The notes under the pieces were generated by a model. It saw nothing but the letters and a program-made list of their open reading frames with translations. It searched no databases and was not told where the DNA came from. Positions 1-12,200 of a stretch of DNA of 64,000 nucleotides are shown here, piece by piece. Each line of letters starts with the position of its first letter. Position 1 is the first letter of the stretch. The translations under genes were made by a program, and so were the position numbers. This DNA comes from Piromyces finnis (lineage: Eukaryota; Neocallimastigomycota; Neocallimastigomycetes; Neocallimastigales; Neocallimastigaceae), in assembly GCA_002104945.1 (NCBI GenBank), contig MCFH01000052.1, forward strand, positions 186,001 through 250,000, in the 5' to 3' direction.

Positions 1-999
1 GTTTTATATTTAATTATTTTTTTTAAGAAAAAGAAATATATAAATTGTAATTATAAAATAATAATTACAATTTATAAATAAAAATTCAATAAAAATTAAA
101 AAATATAATCATCGGCCAAATAAAATAAAATTAAAAGTATTGTTATAAATTTTAAATAATAAAAAGCAATAATATTGAGTTGTCTTTTTAGTTAATTTTC
201 AGCAAAAAATAACTTTTGTTTATCTTTTCAGTTAATTAGTTATTAAGATAATTAAAGTGTTTTATAGTAAGTTAGTAAGAGTGCAGTTTTATCGTTTTAT
301 CACATATCGTGGGGAGTAGACCGCTAACTAATAAGTAAATATTACACCACTTAATATTTATGACGGTTAGTTAGTGGAGGTCGAAAGACACGGTGACGAA
401 ACTGTCGGGTACTCTGAAGGTACTATAATAACATAATCAATATTATCTTCTGCTTTATAATAATAAAAAAATATATACTTTTCACTAAAACAAACAATTA
501 TTCCTTATAAATAACAATACTAATATATAAAGTAATTTGACATAAATAAAATATACTCATAACGTTATATAATAAATAATAATAAAAATTTCTCAAGAAT
601 AAAGTTCCCTAATAACAATAAAATTAAAATAACTGTCTACACATAACAACTATTTGCTTTCTATCATAATATATTATATATGAGTATATTTTAGTAATAA
701 AAAAATTTATCTTTTATATAAAATATTTGTAAATGAAATTATTTTATTGTGGATAAATTATTATAAATAATACTAAATACCTGTAAATAAAATTATATAA
801 GCATTATTGTAAATAATACAAAATACTTGTAAATAAAATTTTATTATTGTAAATGAAAATCATTGTAAATAAAAGTATATTATTGTACTTATTATAAATT
901 AGGATTTTTAAATAAAATATTAAAATAAAATTAAATAAAATAATAAAAATAAAATATTGGAATAAAACAGATAAAATAATATAAAAATAAGAATTAATA
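1..999 (+). other. AT-rich leader/LTR-like region of element 1
   Basis: No gene is seen. This very AT-rich stretch precedes the gag start at 1000. The only GC-richer block is about 300-420. It holds GGGGAGTAGACCGC (311-324), an imperfect hairpin whose outer arms are CTAACTAA and TTAGTTAG, and GTGGAGGTCGAAA (374-386). Related motifs occur in the same order in the leader of the minus-strand element at 14482-14571, so this is probably an element leader. No LTR pair could be delimited for this copy. Confidence 0.5.
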
Positions 1000-1965
1000 A
1001 TGGATAATACTACTAAAGGTATTACTTATAAGAGAATACCTATTTTGGGTTCAACGAAGGTTGAATTTGATGATTGGGAATTTTCTTTTAAACATTGGTG
1101 TAATTTATATAAGGTACCAGAACAAGGAAAGTTAGAATACCTTATATCATTAACTACAGGTACAGCTAGAACAATTGTAGTCAATGCATTAAACAAAGAA
1201 ACACCAGATGATTATAATACCATCATCAAAAACCTTAAAAGTCATTTTAAAGGTTCCATACCAAAGAATTAAAGACTATTAGAATTATCTACTATTTCAA
1301 TAAAGAAAAATGAAAGTGTATCTGAACTCAATATTAAATTTGACTCTTTAATAAATAAAACAAATTTAAAAATGTCAAATGAAATTGTATTATCATACTA
1401 CATTAATGCTTTTAGAAATTTTACCAGAACTTATGAAGCACTATTAGAAGCTGAACCAAAAAGCTTAGAAGAAGCCAAAAATATCACTATTAAAAAAGAG
1501 AAAATTTATAATATAGTTGAAGAAAATAGACCCAAAATTAGGACTTCAATTAATTCCAAAAGGTCTTCAAATGATAATAATGCTCAAAGAAATAATGAGA
1601 GCATATTCAAATAATTTTAATAGTTACAACCGAATGTATAACAATAATACCACTCAAAATAGTTTTAAAAATTATAATAATAGAAATTATACTAGTAATT
1701 ACAGAAATAATAATTATAATAATAATATTCAAAATAACAACTACAATAATGATAATAATAATTATTCAAGATTTAATAATATTAACCAAAATTTTTAGGA
1801 AAGAAGAAGTACCTTAAAATATCCACAAAATAATGAGGATGAACTAAAAGAAATAACACGAAAGCTTGCTGACCTAAAAATTAATGTTTGTTTGAATTGT
1901 AAAAGAATAGGTCATACTACGAATGATTGTCCAGAATTAGATGATGAATATAATCATTTAAACTA
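1000..1965 (+). pseudogene. gag: Ty3/gypsy gag, broken (element 1)
   Basis: Capsid/nucleocapsid remnant of a lineage I gypsy element. The ATG at 1000 opens a 90-codon frame that ends in a TAA at 1270. The same frame then continues with capsid-like helices to about 1614, where it shifts to another frame carrying an Asn/Tyr-rich tract (to 1798). After a further stop comes a canonical CCHC knuckle, C-X2-C-X4-H-X4-C, at 1889-1930 (residues CLNCKRIGHTTNDC). Gag of this family packages element RNA in virus-like particles. The copy is dead: nonsense, frameshift and a second stop before the knuckle. Pol follows after a gap of about 300 bases that reads as acidic/basic linker. Confidence 0.85.
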
Positions 1966-2259
1966 AATAATGGGAGTAAGCAATCTCCCGTAAAAACTAA
2001 AATTGCAAATAGTTCACAAAATACACAAGAAGCACAAATAAATCCCAATATCTCTAATGAAAATAATTATTCTATTAATGCGGCTCAAAAGAAGAAAATA
2101 AATGTTAAAACAGTAGATAAAAATAAAATATCACCAAATAATAAAAGTATTGTCAAACCCTCAATACTTAACCAACCTAATATTAGGAATTTAAAACAAC
2201 AAAAGAAGGCTATTAGAGATACTCGTAGAAGAAAAATTAGCGAAGATAAAGATGAAGTT

Positions 2260-4372
2260 ATGGAAGAAACCCCAAATGAAGAAATAGAAATAGAAAGTGA
2301 AGAAGAACAAAATAATACAAATGAAATACCTTTAGAAGAAGTTACTAATACAAAAGAACATATCCAACCTATTGAAATTAATAACTCTAATGATTCTACC
2401 AATGAAGAAACTTTTAAAAATAATAATGAAACAAGTGATGTAAAAGTAAAGAAAAATTCTGTCAAAACCAAAGTAACCACAAAAAGAAATACGACAGAAA
2501 TACAAATGTTAAAATCTAAAGATAAATTTAATATAATTAAAGAAGCAAATAACTTATATCCAAAAATAAGTCTTTCTGAATTACTTTCTGCTAGTCCATC
2601 ACTTAGGAAAGAACTAGAACAAGGTTGTAAACCCAAAGTTGAAAAAGTGATGTACTACTTTAATAACTCTAATATTCCATTAATAATTGGCGACATAGAT
2701 GGAAAATATTTAAAAATTCTTAATGACACTGGCGCAAATGTCTATATCAGAACTACAAATGGTTTTAATAAATTATCTAATAAAAATATTGAAAAAAGTG
2801 ATGAGGAACAAAATAACTATTGCTAATGGTACTATTGTTCCTACAAATATTTTTACTACTTTAAAAATAAATATTAATAATTGTACTATTTTTGAAAAAT
2901 TTTATATTATTGAGCAAAGTAATCCATACTTTGATATAATTTTTGGAAGAGGTATTCAAAAGAGATACCGTTTATTTATTGAATCTGATGATGATTATAT
3001 CTATCAGAAGACAAAAAAAGGTTTAAAGAAAATTATAAATATTATCAATAGTAATGATAATGATACTAATGATATTCCCTTAATGAATTCTATAATTATT
3101 TCAAAAGAAGAAAACCAAGAATTTCAAAATACATTAAATGAAATCTTAAATTTAACACCTGATAATATTAAATCAGAATTTGAACATATTATAAATAAAT
3201 ATAAAAATTGTATGGCTACATCAATGTCTCAATTAACTACTGCGGATTTAGAGCCTCATTCTATAATTACTACTAATAAATCAATAAAATTAAAACCTTA
3301 TAAATTATCCAAGGAATATGCTGATATTTTAAAAAGTGAAATTCTTTCATTACTTGATAAAGGTTTAATTACTCCTTCTCACTCTCCATGGTCATTTCCA
3401 GTTTTACTTGTACAAAAGAAAAATGGTAAATGGAGAATGTGTATTGATTATAGAAGACTTAATGAAATTACTAAAGGATTCTTATGTACTTCCCTTTATT
3501 GATGAATTAATCTCTTCTGTTTATGGTACAAAAATATTTTCTGCTTTAGATTTATATTCTGGCTACCACCAAATTCCTATGAACCCAAATGATATTGAAA
3601 AAACTGCTTTTACAACAAAATTTAGTAATTATAATTTTAAAGTAATGCCATTTGGTTTAACTAATGCTCCCGCTGCTTTCCAGCGAGAAATGAATAGGAT
3701 TCTCTTACCATTAATTGGTAAATGTCTTTTTGTTTATATTGTTGATATTGTTGTTTATTCTAAATCACCAGAAGAACATCTTTATCATTTACAACAAGTT
3801 TTTGAAATATTTAAATATAATCTTTCTCTTAATTTACAAAAATGTAAATTCTTTCAAGAAAAGGTAGAAGTACTAGAACACGTGCTTACACCTAATGGGT
3901 TAAAAACTGTTCCTTCTAAAGTTCAAAGTATTGCTTTATGGAATGCTCCAAGGAATGTTAATAAACTAAGATCATTCCTAGGTTTAGCTAGTTACTACCG
4001 CAAATTTATTTAAAATTTTCTAGTAGAGCAAGTTCTCTTTAATTTATTAAAGAAAGACCAAGAATATATTTTGTCACAAGAATGTAATGAAGCTTTTGAA
4101 GATATCCGACAATGTCTATTAAGTGACCCTATTTTAAATTATCCTGATTTTAAAAGAATTTATTATTCGTACTGATGCATCAACAAATGGCATTGGTGCT
4201 ATTCTTACAAGTGGAGGGGGACAAATTGGAACATTCAATTTGTTGTATTAGTCGTACTTTATCTACTTCAGAAAAAAATTATTCTGTTACTGATCTTGAA
4301 GGATTAGCAATATATTATGCTATTTTACAATTTCGTCAATATATTATAAGTAATAAAATTCTACCATATTAA
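2260..4372 (+). pseudogene. pol: Ty3/gypsy pol: protease, RT, partial RNase H (element 1)
   Basis: Continues element 1. The aspartic protease shows an active-site DTGA within the 2260-2826 frame. A frameshift near 2826 moves the rest of protease and the RT fingers (to 3502) into another frame. A second shift puts the RT palm in 3408-4013, with ALDLYSGYHQIP and MPFGLTNAPAAFQ boxes. The catalytic YxDD box reads YIVD, so the first aspartate is lost. A TAA at 4011 precedes RNase H remnants in shifted frames, including a TSEKNYSVTDLEG block. Coding ends abruptly at 4372, where an LTR-like repeat begins; integrase is absent. RT resembles that of the 8.3-15.3 kb element (both SHSPW and GLTNAPA), so it belongs to lineage I. 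Confidence 0.85.
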
Positions 4373-5265
4373 TGTAAAAGTATAAAATTTAAAACAGATT
4401 TTATGCTTAAAACAAAACAATTTTTATTAACACAAAAACAAAAAAATAAAATATTTAATTTTTATTTAAAAAACATTTTATTTAAAACTCTTAAAAATAT
4501 TATTAACTATACAATAGTTAAAAAATAAAAAATTGAAATAACAATTACATCGATTTAATAAACAAAAATTACATGTATTTATATTTTTTCATAATTATAT
4601 TCTAATATATTATTCTATTTAAATAAACATATATTTAATATAAAATAAAATTTATTATATAAATTTTATGGAATAATTAAATAAAGATTAATTTTAAAAT
4701 ATCAAAGTTAAAAATGAAATTTGGATAAATATTTAAATTAATGGATAATTAAATTTAAATATTTTAAATATTCAAATTAAATCTTAAAAAGTTTTTATTT
4801 AATTAAAATTAGTTTAATAACTTTAGCGTAGTTTTAAATTAGCATTTTTTAATAGTAAATATATAATAAATAATATTATATATTTAATTAATATAGGTAA
4901 TACATGGACTGTATTCAATTTGCAGTTTACTCAAATTGAATCAAAAGTGTATTTAATTAGTTTTAGCTTAGTTTTATTATTTTATTATTTAATTAAATTT
5001 GTATTAAATTAGTTTTGTTTATTTTATATTGAATATATATATAATTAAATAGAATAGTATATTAAAATATATTTTACAAAAAATATAAATACATGTAAAA
5101 TTTCGTAATTTAAAACGATGACTATTATTTAGTTAATAACTAAATAAAACTAAAAAAGAAATTTAAAATTTAATGTTTTTATTTTGTTTCTTTTCATTTA
5201 TTTTGTGTTTTGTTTTATTGTAAAAATTTTATAATCTGTTTTAATTTTTTTATAAAACTTTTACA
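4373..5265 (+). repeat. LTR-like repeat, family C, full length
   Basis: Starts TGTAAAAGTATAAAATTT and ends in the inverted equivalent (ATAAAACTTTTACA), with similarity between the ends running for roughly 60-100 bases. Centrally it has ATATAGGTAATACATGG followed by a hairpin (4913-4941; arms ATTCAATTTG and CAAATTGAAT). Truncated relatives lie at 48717, 57344 and 63640 (reverse), and families B and C share this middle part. It contains no ORF. It joins a plus-strand RNase H fragment on the left to a minus-strand gag fragment on the right, with no target duplication, so it is probably a product of recombination rather than a simple insertion. Confidence 0.7.
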
Positions 5266-5267
5266 GT

Positions 5268-5434
5268 TATATAGTGTCGGTCGAGTGCGAAATACTAATT
5301 CAACTCTAGTTAAAAATTCATCCAATTCATGCTGTTTACTAGAAAAGATCGGTGGAGCATTAATAATGTTCCCCGAGTTCCCAGAAACACCTATCATTCA
5401 TATCCAAATCCAAACTTTCAAACTCACTAATTAA
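5268..5434 (-). pseudogene. gag: gag N-terminal fragment, chromovirus type
   Basis: The minus strand reads PPIFS, then HELDEFLTRVELVFRTRP, typical of the start of a Ty3/gypsy capsid. An ATG lies at 5397. The reading stops at the edge of the family C repeat (5265). Only about 50 codons remain. The orientation is opposite to the RNase H fragment on the other side of the repeat. Confidence 0.6.
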
Positions 5435-6100
5435 GCCCTCCAACTTAAATAAAATTGTAACGAATCGTAAAATTAAGTGATCTGTTTTAGTTGTTAGTAA
5501 CTGAGACTTTAGGTCTGAATGTCACAAGTTCAAGATCATATATTCTATTTTTGAAATTATATATTTTAAATTATTTTAAGAAAAATTGATTGGATAAAGA
5601 ACTTAAGTTAAAAATCTATAAATTAATTAAAATTTTTTAGTATAAATGAGTGAATTTTCCCAAAATATTTTAGATAATTGAGTTTTTATTTTAAAAGAAA
5701 AAAAATAAAATATTATTTTAACACTAACCTGTAATGTAGTTTGTGTTCGATAATAAAGTTTTGTTTTTTTTATTATTATTAAGTTAATACATATAGTGTA
5801 TTTATATTTTTGTGAAGTATTATTGTCGAATACATTTCGTTACAAAAATATAAAAATTAAATATTTTCTTACTACTGTTTCAAGTAATTTTTTTAACTAT
5901 TTCTACAAAAAGTAATATTTAATACAAAAGTTATTCAAATTCGATCCGTTATGCAGTGTCGAACAAATTTTGTATATTATATTTTAATATTAATTAAAGT
6001 AGTTTTGTTATCTATAATGTCTTCAGCCAAAGTAGCAACAAAGTTTTCTTAAGGCAGTAGATATCCTAACATAATCTTGAGGTAGTTAGGTAATTGTTAT
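5435..6100. other. AT-rich spacer
   Basis: No gene recognised. A short stretch around 6020-6055 resembles, on the minus strand, the early coiled-coil part of the gag at 36069-37148. It is too short to call. Confidence 0.4.
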
Positions 6101-6347
6101 TGTAATGTTGACTAAAAGAATAGATTAGGATATCTATTCTATTACAATAACACACAAAAACTAAAAATAGAAAAATTGTTTTATAAAAATATCTTTTATT
6201 AGAATAGAATTTTTAATAATAACAATTACATCGAAAAATGATGAAAAATATAAATATATTTATATATAATTTGTATAATTTAAACAACAATATTTATGGC
6301 TTAAGTTACATAACAGATACCAAGCTGTGGCGTATGATATCTTTACA
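6101..6347 (-). repeat. LTR family A, internally deleted
   Basis: Reads TGTAATGTTGACT at the left and TATGATATCTTTACA at the right, the two ends of family A LTRs. It includes the AATAGATTAGGATATCTATT hairpin near the left end and the AATAACAATTACATCG block. At 247 bp it lacks the central TATA/AATACATGG/hairpin part present in full copies (26646-27210). No target duplication is visible. Confidence 0.65.
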
Positions 6348-7033
6348 TATATGAAAAATTTTTTAATTATTTTCATCATTATTTTTAATTATTATTTAAT
6401 ACATTTTCATTATTTTTTTATCTTTCCTTGGATTCTAACTTTATTTCTTTGTGTCTATTTTAAATACATTTAAGTATTTAGTTGGATGACATTACTACAA
6501 TATATATTGTATTAGAAGTTGTTAATAACTTTATTAATAATTTATAAAAGAGCTACTATTGTTTTCTATTCAAACTACATGTAATTTCATTATGACTTGA
6601 GTATATAATCTAATACATTTCATATATCCTGACAATTTTTAAGAATAATATTTTTAAAATTTTTTTCAAAAAAAGTAAAAATAATTTTTCCAGTCCATAC
6701 TTGGAAAATTAAGTGATTTAAAATAAATAAAAAATTTAAACAAAATAAATAATAGCTTTATTTATAATTAAAATTCTTATTCTTGATTTAATATTTTTTT
6801 ATTATTAAAATTAAATATTTTAAATTCAATTTTTTTAATATTTGAACCTTAAAAAAAAGGTTTTCTTTTGGTATAAATATTTAACATTAAATATTATAAT
6901 TTACAACATAATTAAACTAAGTTTTAATAAAAAAAATATTATCAAAATATAGTCGTTTTTTTAAAAATTATTTATTTTATTATAATTAGTTGTTTTTTAA
7001 TACAGTTCAATTTAATTTTAATCCTATAATACC
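6348..7033. other. AT-rich spacer
   Basis: No ORF, RNA gene or repeat with a recognisable partner was seen. Confidence 0.5.
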
Positions 7034-7704
7034 AAAAAATTTGGAGTATGTATAAAATCTGTTATTTATTGTTCTTCTTCTTGCATAAACAAAAAATTTG
7101 GAGTATTTATAAAATTTGTTATTTATTGTTCTTCTTCTTGCATAAACAAAAAATTTGGAGTATTTATAAAATTTGTTATTTATTGTTCTTCTTCTTGCAT
7201 AAACAAAAAATTTGGAGTATTTATAAAATTTGTTATTTATTGTTCTTCTTCTTGCATAAACAAAAAATTTGGAGTATTTATAAAATTTGTTATTTATTGT
7301 TCTTCTTCTTGCATAAACAAAAAATTTGGAGTATTTATAAAATTTGTTATTTATTGTTCTTCTTGCATAAACAAAAAATTTGGAGTATTTATAAAATTTG
7401 TTATTTATTGTTCTTCTTCTTGCATAAACAAAAAATTTGGAGTATTTATAAAATTTGTTATTTATTGTTCTTCTTCTTGCATAAACAAAAAATTTGGAGT
7501 ATTTATAAAATTTGTTATTTATTGTTCTTCTTCTTGCATAAACAAAAAATTTGGAGTATTTATAAAATTTGTTATTTATTGTTCTTCTTGCATAAACAAA
7601 AAATTTGGAGTATTTATAAAATTTGTTATTTATTGTTCTTCTTGCATAAACAAAAAATTTGGAGTATTTATAAAATTTGTTATTTATTGTTCTTCTTCTT
7701 GCAT
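7034..7704 (+). repeat. Minisatellite, 12 copies of a 57/54-bp unit
   Basis: Twelve near-identical head-to-tail units, each containing AAAAATTTGGAGTATTTAT and CTTCTTCTTGCATAAAC. Nine units are 57 bp. Units 6, 10 and 11 are 54 bp because one TTC is missing. Both lengths are multiples of three, so one plus-strand frame stays open through the whole array (219 codons, repeat KICYLLFFFLHKQKIWSIY). I take the ORF as a by-product of the array: it has no flanking gene context and a composition like the surroundings. The near identity of units indicates recent expansion or homogenisation. Confidence 0.9.
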
Positions 7705-8329
7705 TAATAAACCATTGAGTAACATAGAATAATATAATGAAATTATAAATATTGATAATAAGTAAAAAAAATAAAGATTAAATGCTTTTTTTACATATTT
7801 TTTTAAAAAAAATAAAAATTAATTTTAAATCATTAATTATTAAATGAAAAGTATTTCTTTTTTAGTATAATCATCATAAATATTATGAATATTAATTATA
7901 GCTCTAAATACTTTATGGATGATATATAATATATTTTTTAAATTATGTAATATGTAATAAAATATATTACATTATATTATTTCAATTTGGTTTATATATT
8001 AATAAGTAATTTTTAATATATGAATTGTATAAGGTTATTATAGATGATTTTTAAATATTCGATTTAATATAGAATTTTGAAATACTGTAATATTTATTAT
8101 TTTTATTTTATTTCATTTTTTCAATAGATTGAATTAACAAAAATAAGTTTGTGAACATTTATGGACACATAATTTTATTTATCAATATCAAATATTTATA
8201 AACACACGTGACTAATTTATAAAAACATAAATATGTATTAAAAGTGTTATAAACGTAACGTCTACGTGTTGTAGAGATAGTTATTTGTTATTCATTTTAT
8301 TTTATTTTATGGTCACGTGACATTATATC
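7705..8329. other. AT-rich spacer, target of the 8.3 kb element
   Basis: No gene. The segment about 8150-8240 (TTATGGACACATA, then CACACGTGA) has a diverged copy at about 17150-17240. The last four bases before the element, TATC (8326-8329), are duplicated on its other side. Confidence 0.5.
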
Positions 8330-8748
8330 TGATACGGGTTAATTTTATGTAGAAAGAATTAAACTTTAATTAATATATATTTTATTAATAATTTTATTTA
8401 TAACGTTCCAATATTTCTATTCTGTCTAAATACTAAAACGTTCTGTCGTTGTCAAATATTAAAATTCTAACTAAAACAAGAAGCCCTTTTTAATAATATT
8501 TATTCTAGTCTATTTATACTAATGAGGCTTACTTAATAATTAATTGTCCAATTATAAGGCTGGAACTATATGGATCATTCATTTACAATACTCTTTTACA
8601 TTACATGATATTACATTTGTCGTACATTTACATTATATTCTTATACATTGTAGAAATAATTAATATTATAATAAATCTATATAAATTCAATATTAGGAAA
8701 AATTACTAATATAATAATATGTTCAAGTCACATATTATTTTTATATCA
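8330..8748 (-). repeat. 3' LTR of the 8.3-15.3 kb element
   Basis: Plus-strand ends TGATACGGGTTAATT and TATTTTTATATCA give the canonical TG...CA. The minus-strand TATA element AGTATAAATA lies at 8511-8520. Just inside the LTR (8749-8764), the coding strand shows GAGGGGATTTT, a candidate polypurine tract. Confidence 0.95.
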
Positions 8749-8907
8749 AAAATCCCCTCGCTATAGGAGAGCGAAGTATAATTTAAGATACAAAATTTTT
8801 ACTGAGCGTATCTGGTTATAATATTAATTTTTCTGGTTATAAGACTAAATTTCTAAAATTAAAAAAAATTGAAAAAAATTGAAAAAAAATTGAAAAAAAA
8901 ATACTAA

Positions 8908-8949
<42 letters not shown>

Positions 8950-9268
8950 ATTATTATGGTTATTTATATATACTAATTACTAATTAAACTAATTATTATT
9001 GTTATTATTATTATTATTTACTATTATTATAATTATTATTTATTATTATTCTCAATAATCTACGGTAGGCTACTCGAGGTTTAGCAAGGTCGAACAGGAG
9101 TTAATCGACTTTTCGAAATTCGAAATCCCTTTTTGACTTTTTCAATTTCAATTTCGAAATTTCAAATTAATTATTTTTTTTTTTTTTTTTTTTTTTTTTA
9201 TATATATATATATGTTTAAACATATCTAATTTGTAAAATATCATAAATTTTAAATAAAGTGTCGTCTC
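8749..9268. other. 3' noncoding region of the element with long T runs
   Basis: Lies between the integrase stop and the 3' LTR. On the plus strand it has a T33 run (8913-8945) and a T26 run (9174-9199), which are A runs in the element transcript, plus short AATTGAAAAAA and ATT repeats. No ORF. Confidence 0.7.
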
Positions 9269-12200
9269 TCATAACGAAATATTTTCTTTATAAGGGAGGA
9301 TATTCTTCATATGTGTATACCTGGTTAGTTCTTGTCCCGTATTGTAGTCCTTGAGCTTGACTGTATTCCAGGCGATATCTAAGATTTGATAAGGTCCTTT
9401 AAAATATGGGTCCAATTTTGTTCTGTTGAAATTCCTTAATTTGACTAGATCGCCTATTTTGTATTCTTCCTTATGATCCATGCTTATTTTACTTTGTCTT
9501 CTAGCTTCCCAATACTTTAGAGTACCTAGCATTTTTGAAGCCGCCTTCCTTATCCATTTAGCGTGATCCACGAACCTTTCCATTATAATTTCTTCTGTGG
9601 ATCTTCCTAAAGTTTCTTGATATGTTTCCATTAGCACTAAATCTATTGGGCGTGCATCCTTTCTTCCATATACAAGTTCAAAACTAGAGAATCCAGTTGT
9701 AGTAGATATACTGGTCCTTAACGCCCATAGAGCTACTGGTAAGTATTTGTCCCAGTCTTCATTGTTCTCTACTAAGAATCGTAGCTGTTTCCCAATTTCC
9801 CGATTCTTATTTTCCACTAGACCATTCGACTCTGGGTGATAGGTGGATACGAAGTGTACATAAGTATCATATAAATCTAAAAATATTTTTGTATAGTCGG
9901 AAGTAAATTATACACCATTATCCATTAAGACCAATTGTGGGACTCCGTGGCGACTAAATACTTCGGTTAGGAATTCCGCTACATCTTCTGAGGTGGTCGT
10001 TGACAACGCCTTCGCCTCAGGCCATTTTGTAAAATAGTCCACAGCTACAATAATATATTTGTTATCTTGCACAGTAGTCTTTAACGGGCCTATTATGTCC
10101 ACGGCTATTCTGACAAACGGTGCTTCGACTGGTGATGCAAATCTCTCGGTTCTTTCAGGTAGAGGTTGGGACTTCCGTAACTGACAGATTTTACACGTAG
10201 AAATATAGGTTTTTATATCTAAAACCATGTTCTTCCAATAATACTTATCCTTGATCCTTTGGTAAGTTTTCTGCAGTCCTTCATGTGCGATTTTATGGTT
10301 TTTCACGATGACCTGGATCTTTTCCAAGGGTTCGTCAACAATCTTTCTTAAGTTATCGTTATCCCTGAAATATAACAGATTATTTATTCTTATTACTCTT
10401 TCTTTTAGAAAGTTTTTCATAACATCTGAGATATATTTATCATTTTCCTCGTTTTCTTCTTCTGACATTAATTAAGGCATCTTAGTAGGTTCTTCTACAA
10501 CTTGTTTTCTCTGTTTCCGAGCTAATAAAGATTCTTCTTCATCACTTTCGCTTTCGTTATTTTCTGACTCAAGGTTGGTATCATTTAGTGTACTAACTAT
10601 TGCATTTGCGTTCACTTCCTGACTGTTATCCTCTTTTAATGACATCCGGGATAATGCGTCAGCTAAAACATTCGCTTTTCCAGGTTAATAACTTACTTCT
10701 ACCATATTTTGGCTAAAGTCATTAACCCAGCGAGCATGTTTTGAAGTTTGAGGTTCATTTTTATTAATGATAGCAACTAGCGGAAGGTGGTCAGTATATA
10801 AAATAGTTTTGTACGGATTTCCTAGGACATAATGACGAAATTCCATTAGGCAATAATGAGCAGCGGTACCTTCCAGTTCAGTAATAGGGTAGTTTAATTC
10901 AGCTTTCTTTAGTGCACGACTAGCATACTTTATAGGATGCTCTACCCCGTCCTCCAAAAGTTGCAATAATACGCCGCCAATACCACTGAAACTGGCGTCA
11001 GAGCGAATAATGAAAGGAATATCATAACGAGGAAAACACAGAATAGGGGCAGAGACCAAATATTCTTTAGCAGCAACGAACGACGAATTACACTCAGAAT
11101 CCCAAATAAACTTGGCGTCTTTTCTAAGGAGTTTATTCAAGGGAGCAGTAATAGAAGCAAAGTGATTAATAAATTCCCTATAATAACCAACCATTCCAAG
11201 AAAAGAACGAAGTTCAGTAACAGATTTAGGAGGATCTAGTTTGAGTATATTATCAACCTTAGATTTAATAGGAAGAAGACCATTAATAGAAACAACATGA
11301 CCCAACACTTCAACTTCCTGTAAACAGAAGTGACACTTCTCAATGTTGACCTTTAAACCATTATCGCGAAGGATCTGGAAAACCTTTTTGATATCACGAA
11401 GATGTTGTGAGTAAGAAGGAGAATAAATAATTATGTCATCAAGGTATACTTGAATACAAACATTGAGGAGGTCAAAGAAGATACGATTCATCTCTCTTTG
11501 AAAGGTCGCCGGCGCGTTTGTTAAACCAAAAGGCGTGACTACGTAATCAAAATTTCCAAAGCGCGTGGTAATAGCTGTAATACATTGGTCTTCTGGTAGC
11601 ATAGGAATTTGGTGGTATCCACTGAATAGATCTAAGGCCGTGAAAAATCTTGCACCAGTCATGGATTCAAAAGCTTCTCTAATGTTGGGAATAGAGTAAG
11701 CATCCTTTACAGTGATATTATTGACTTTTCTATAATCTGCACAAAGACGCCATTTATTGTGCTTCTTAGGAACCATTACAATGGGAGAAGCCCAAGGGGA
11801 ATGGGATGGAACAATAAGGCCTTTATCCAGTAGTTTTTGAAGTTCACCCTTAAGAGCAGCAAGTTGAACTTGTGACAACTTCCGAACTTTAGCTTTAATG
11901 GGTTTAGCGCCCTCAACAAGTTCAATGTGGTGTGACCGGAGTTTTGAACGTTGGAGATCATCAGTGGAACAAGCAATAACATCACGAAAAGAAAATAGAA
12001 GACTTTGAAAATCATCTACAACAATCGGTTCTTCAGACTTATATGAAGGAATAAGATTATGTGATTCCTCAACTTTACCTAGAATTAAATCCTCCTTATT
12101 AAGAATAGGCTCGTTCTTGAGAGCAGCTACAATTGGTTTCCTATCAGAAGAGGGAAATAAGTAACAGTAATAGCACAAAGAGTTAAAAGAATTAATATCA

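Noticed and set aside
2085-2636. 183-codon minus-strand ORF
   Set aside because: It is the antisense shadow of the Glu/Asn-rich linker of element 1; it is Ser/Leu/Phe-rich as expected from complementing GAA/AAT codons.
7034-7704. CRISPR array
   Set aside because: Units are contiguous copies without unique spacers, and the context is eukaryotic retroelements.
7048-7707. 219-codon ORF as a real gene
   Set aside because: It is entirely a minisatellite of AT-rich 57/54-bp units with no promoter or flanking coding context.
8913-9199. Poly-T runs as Pol III terminators
   Set aside because: They lie in element noncoding regions with no Pol III gene upstream; T runs of 26-36 are far longer than needed.
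9908-10687. TAA read as glutamine (alternative genetic code)
   Set aside because: The three pol stops would fit Gln, but the intact chromovirus ORF ends at a TAA that overlaps its polypurine tract, and other long ORFs end at TAA TAA and use CAA freely. Standard code with C-to-T mutation is simpler.
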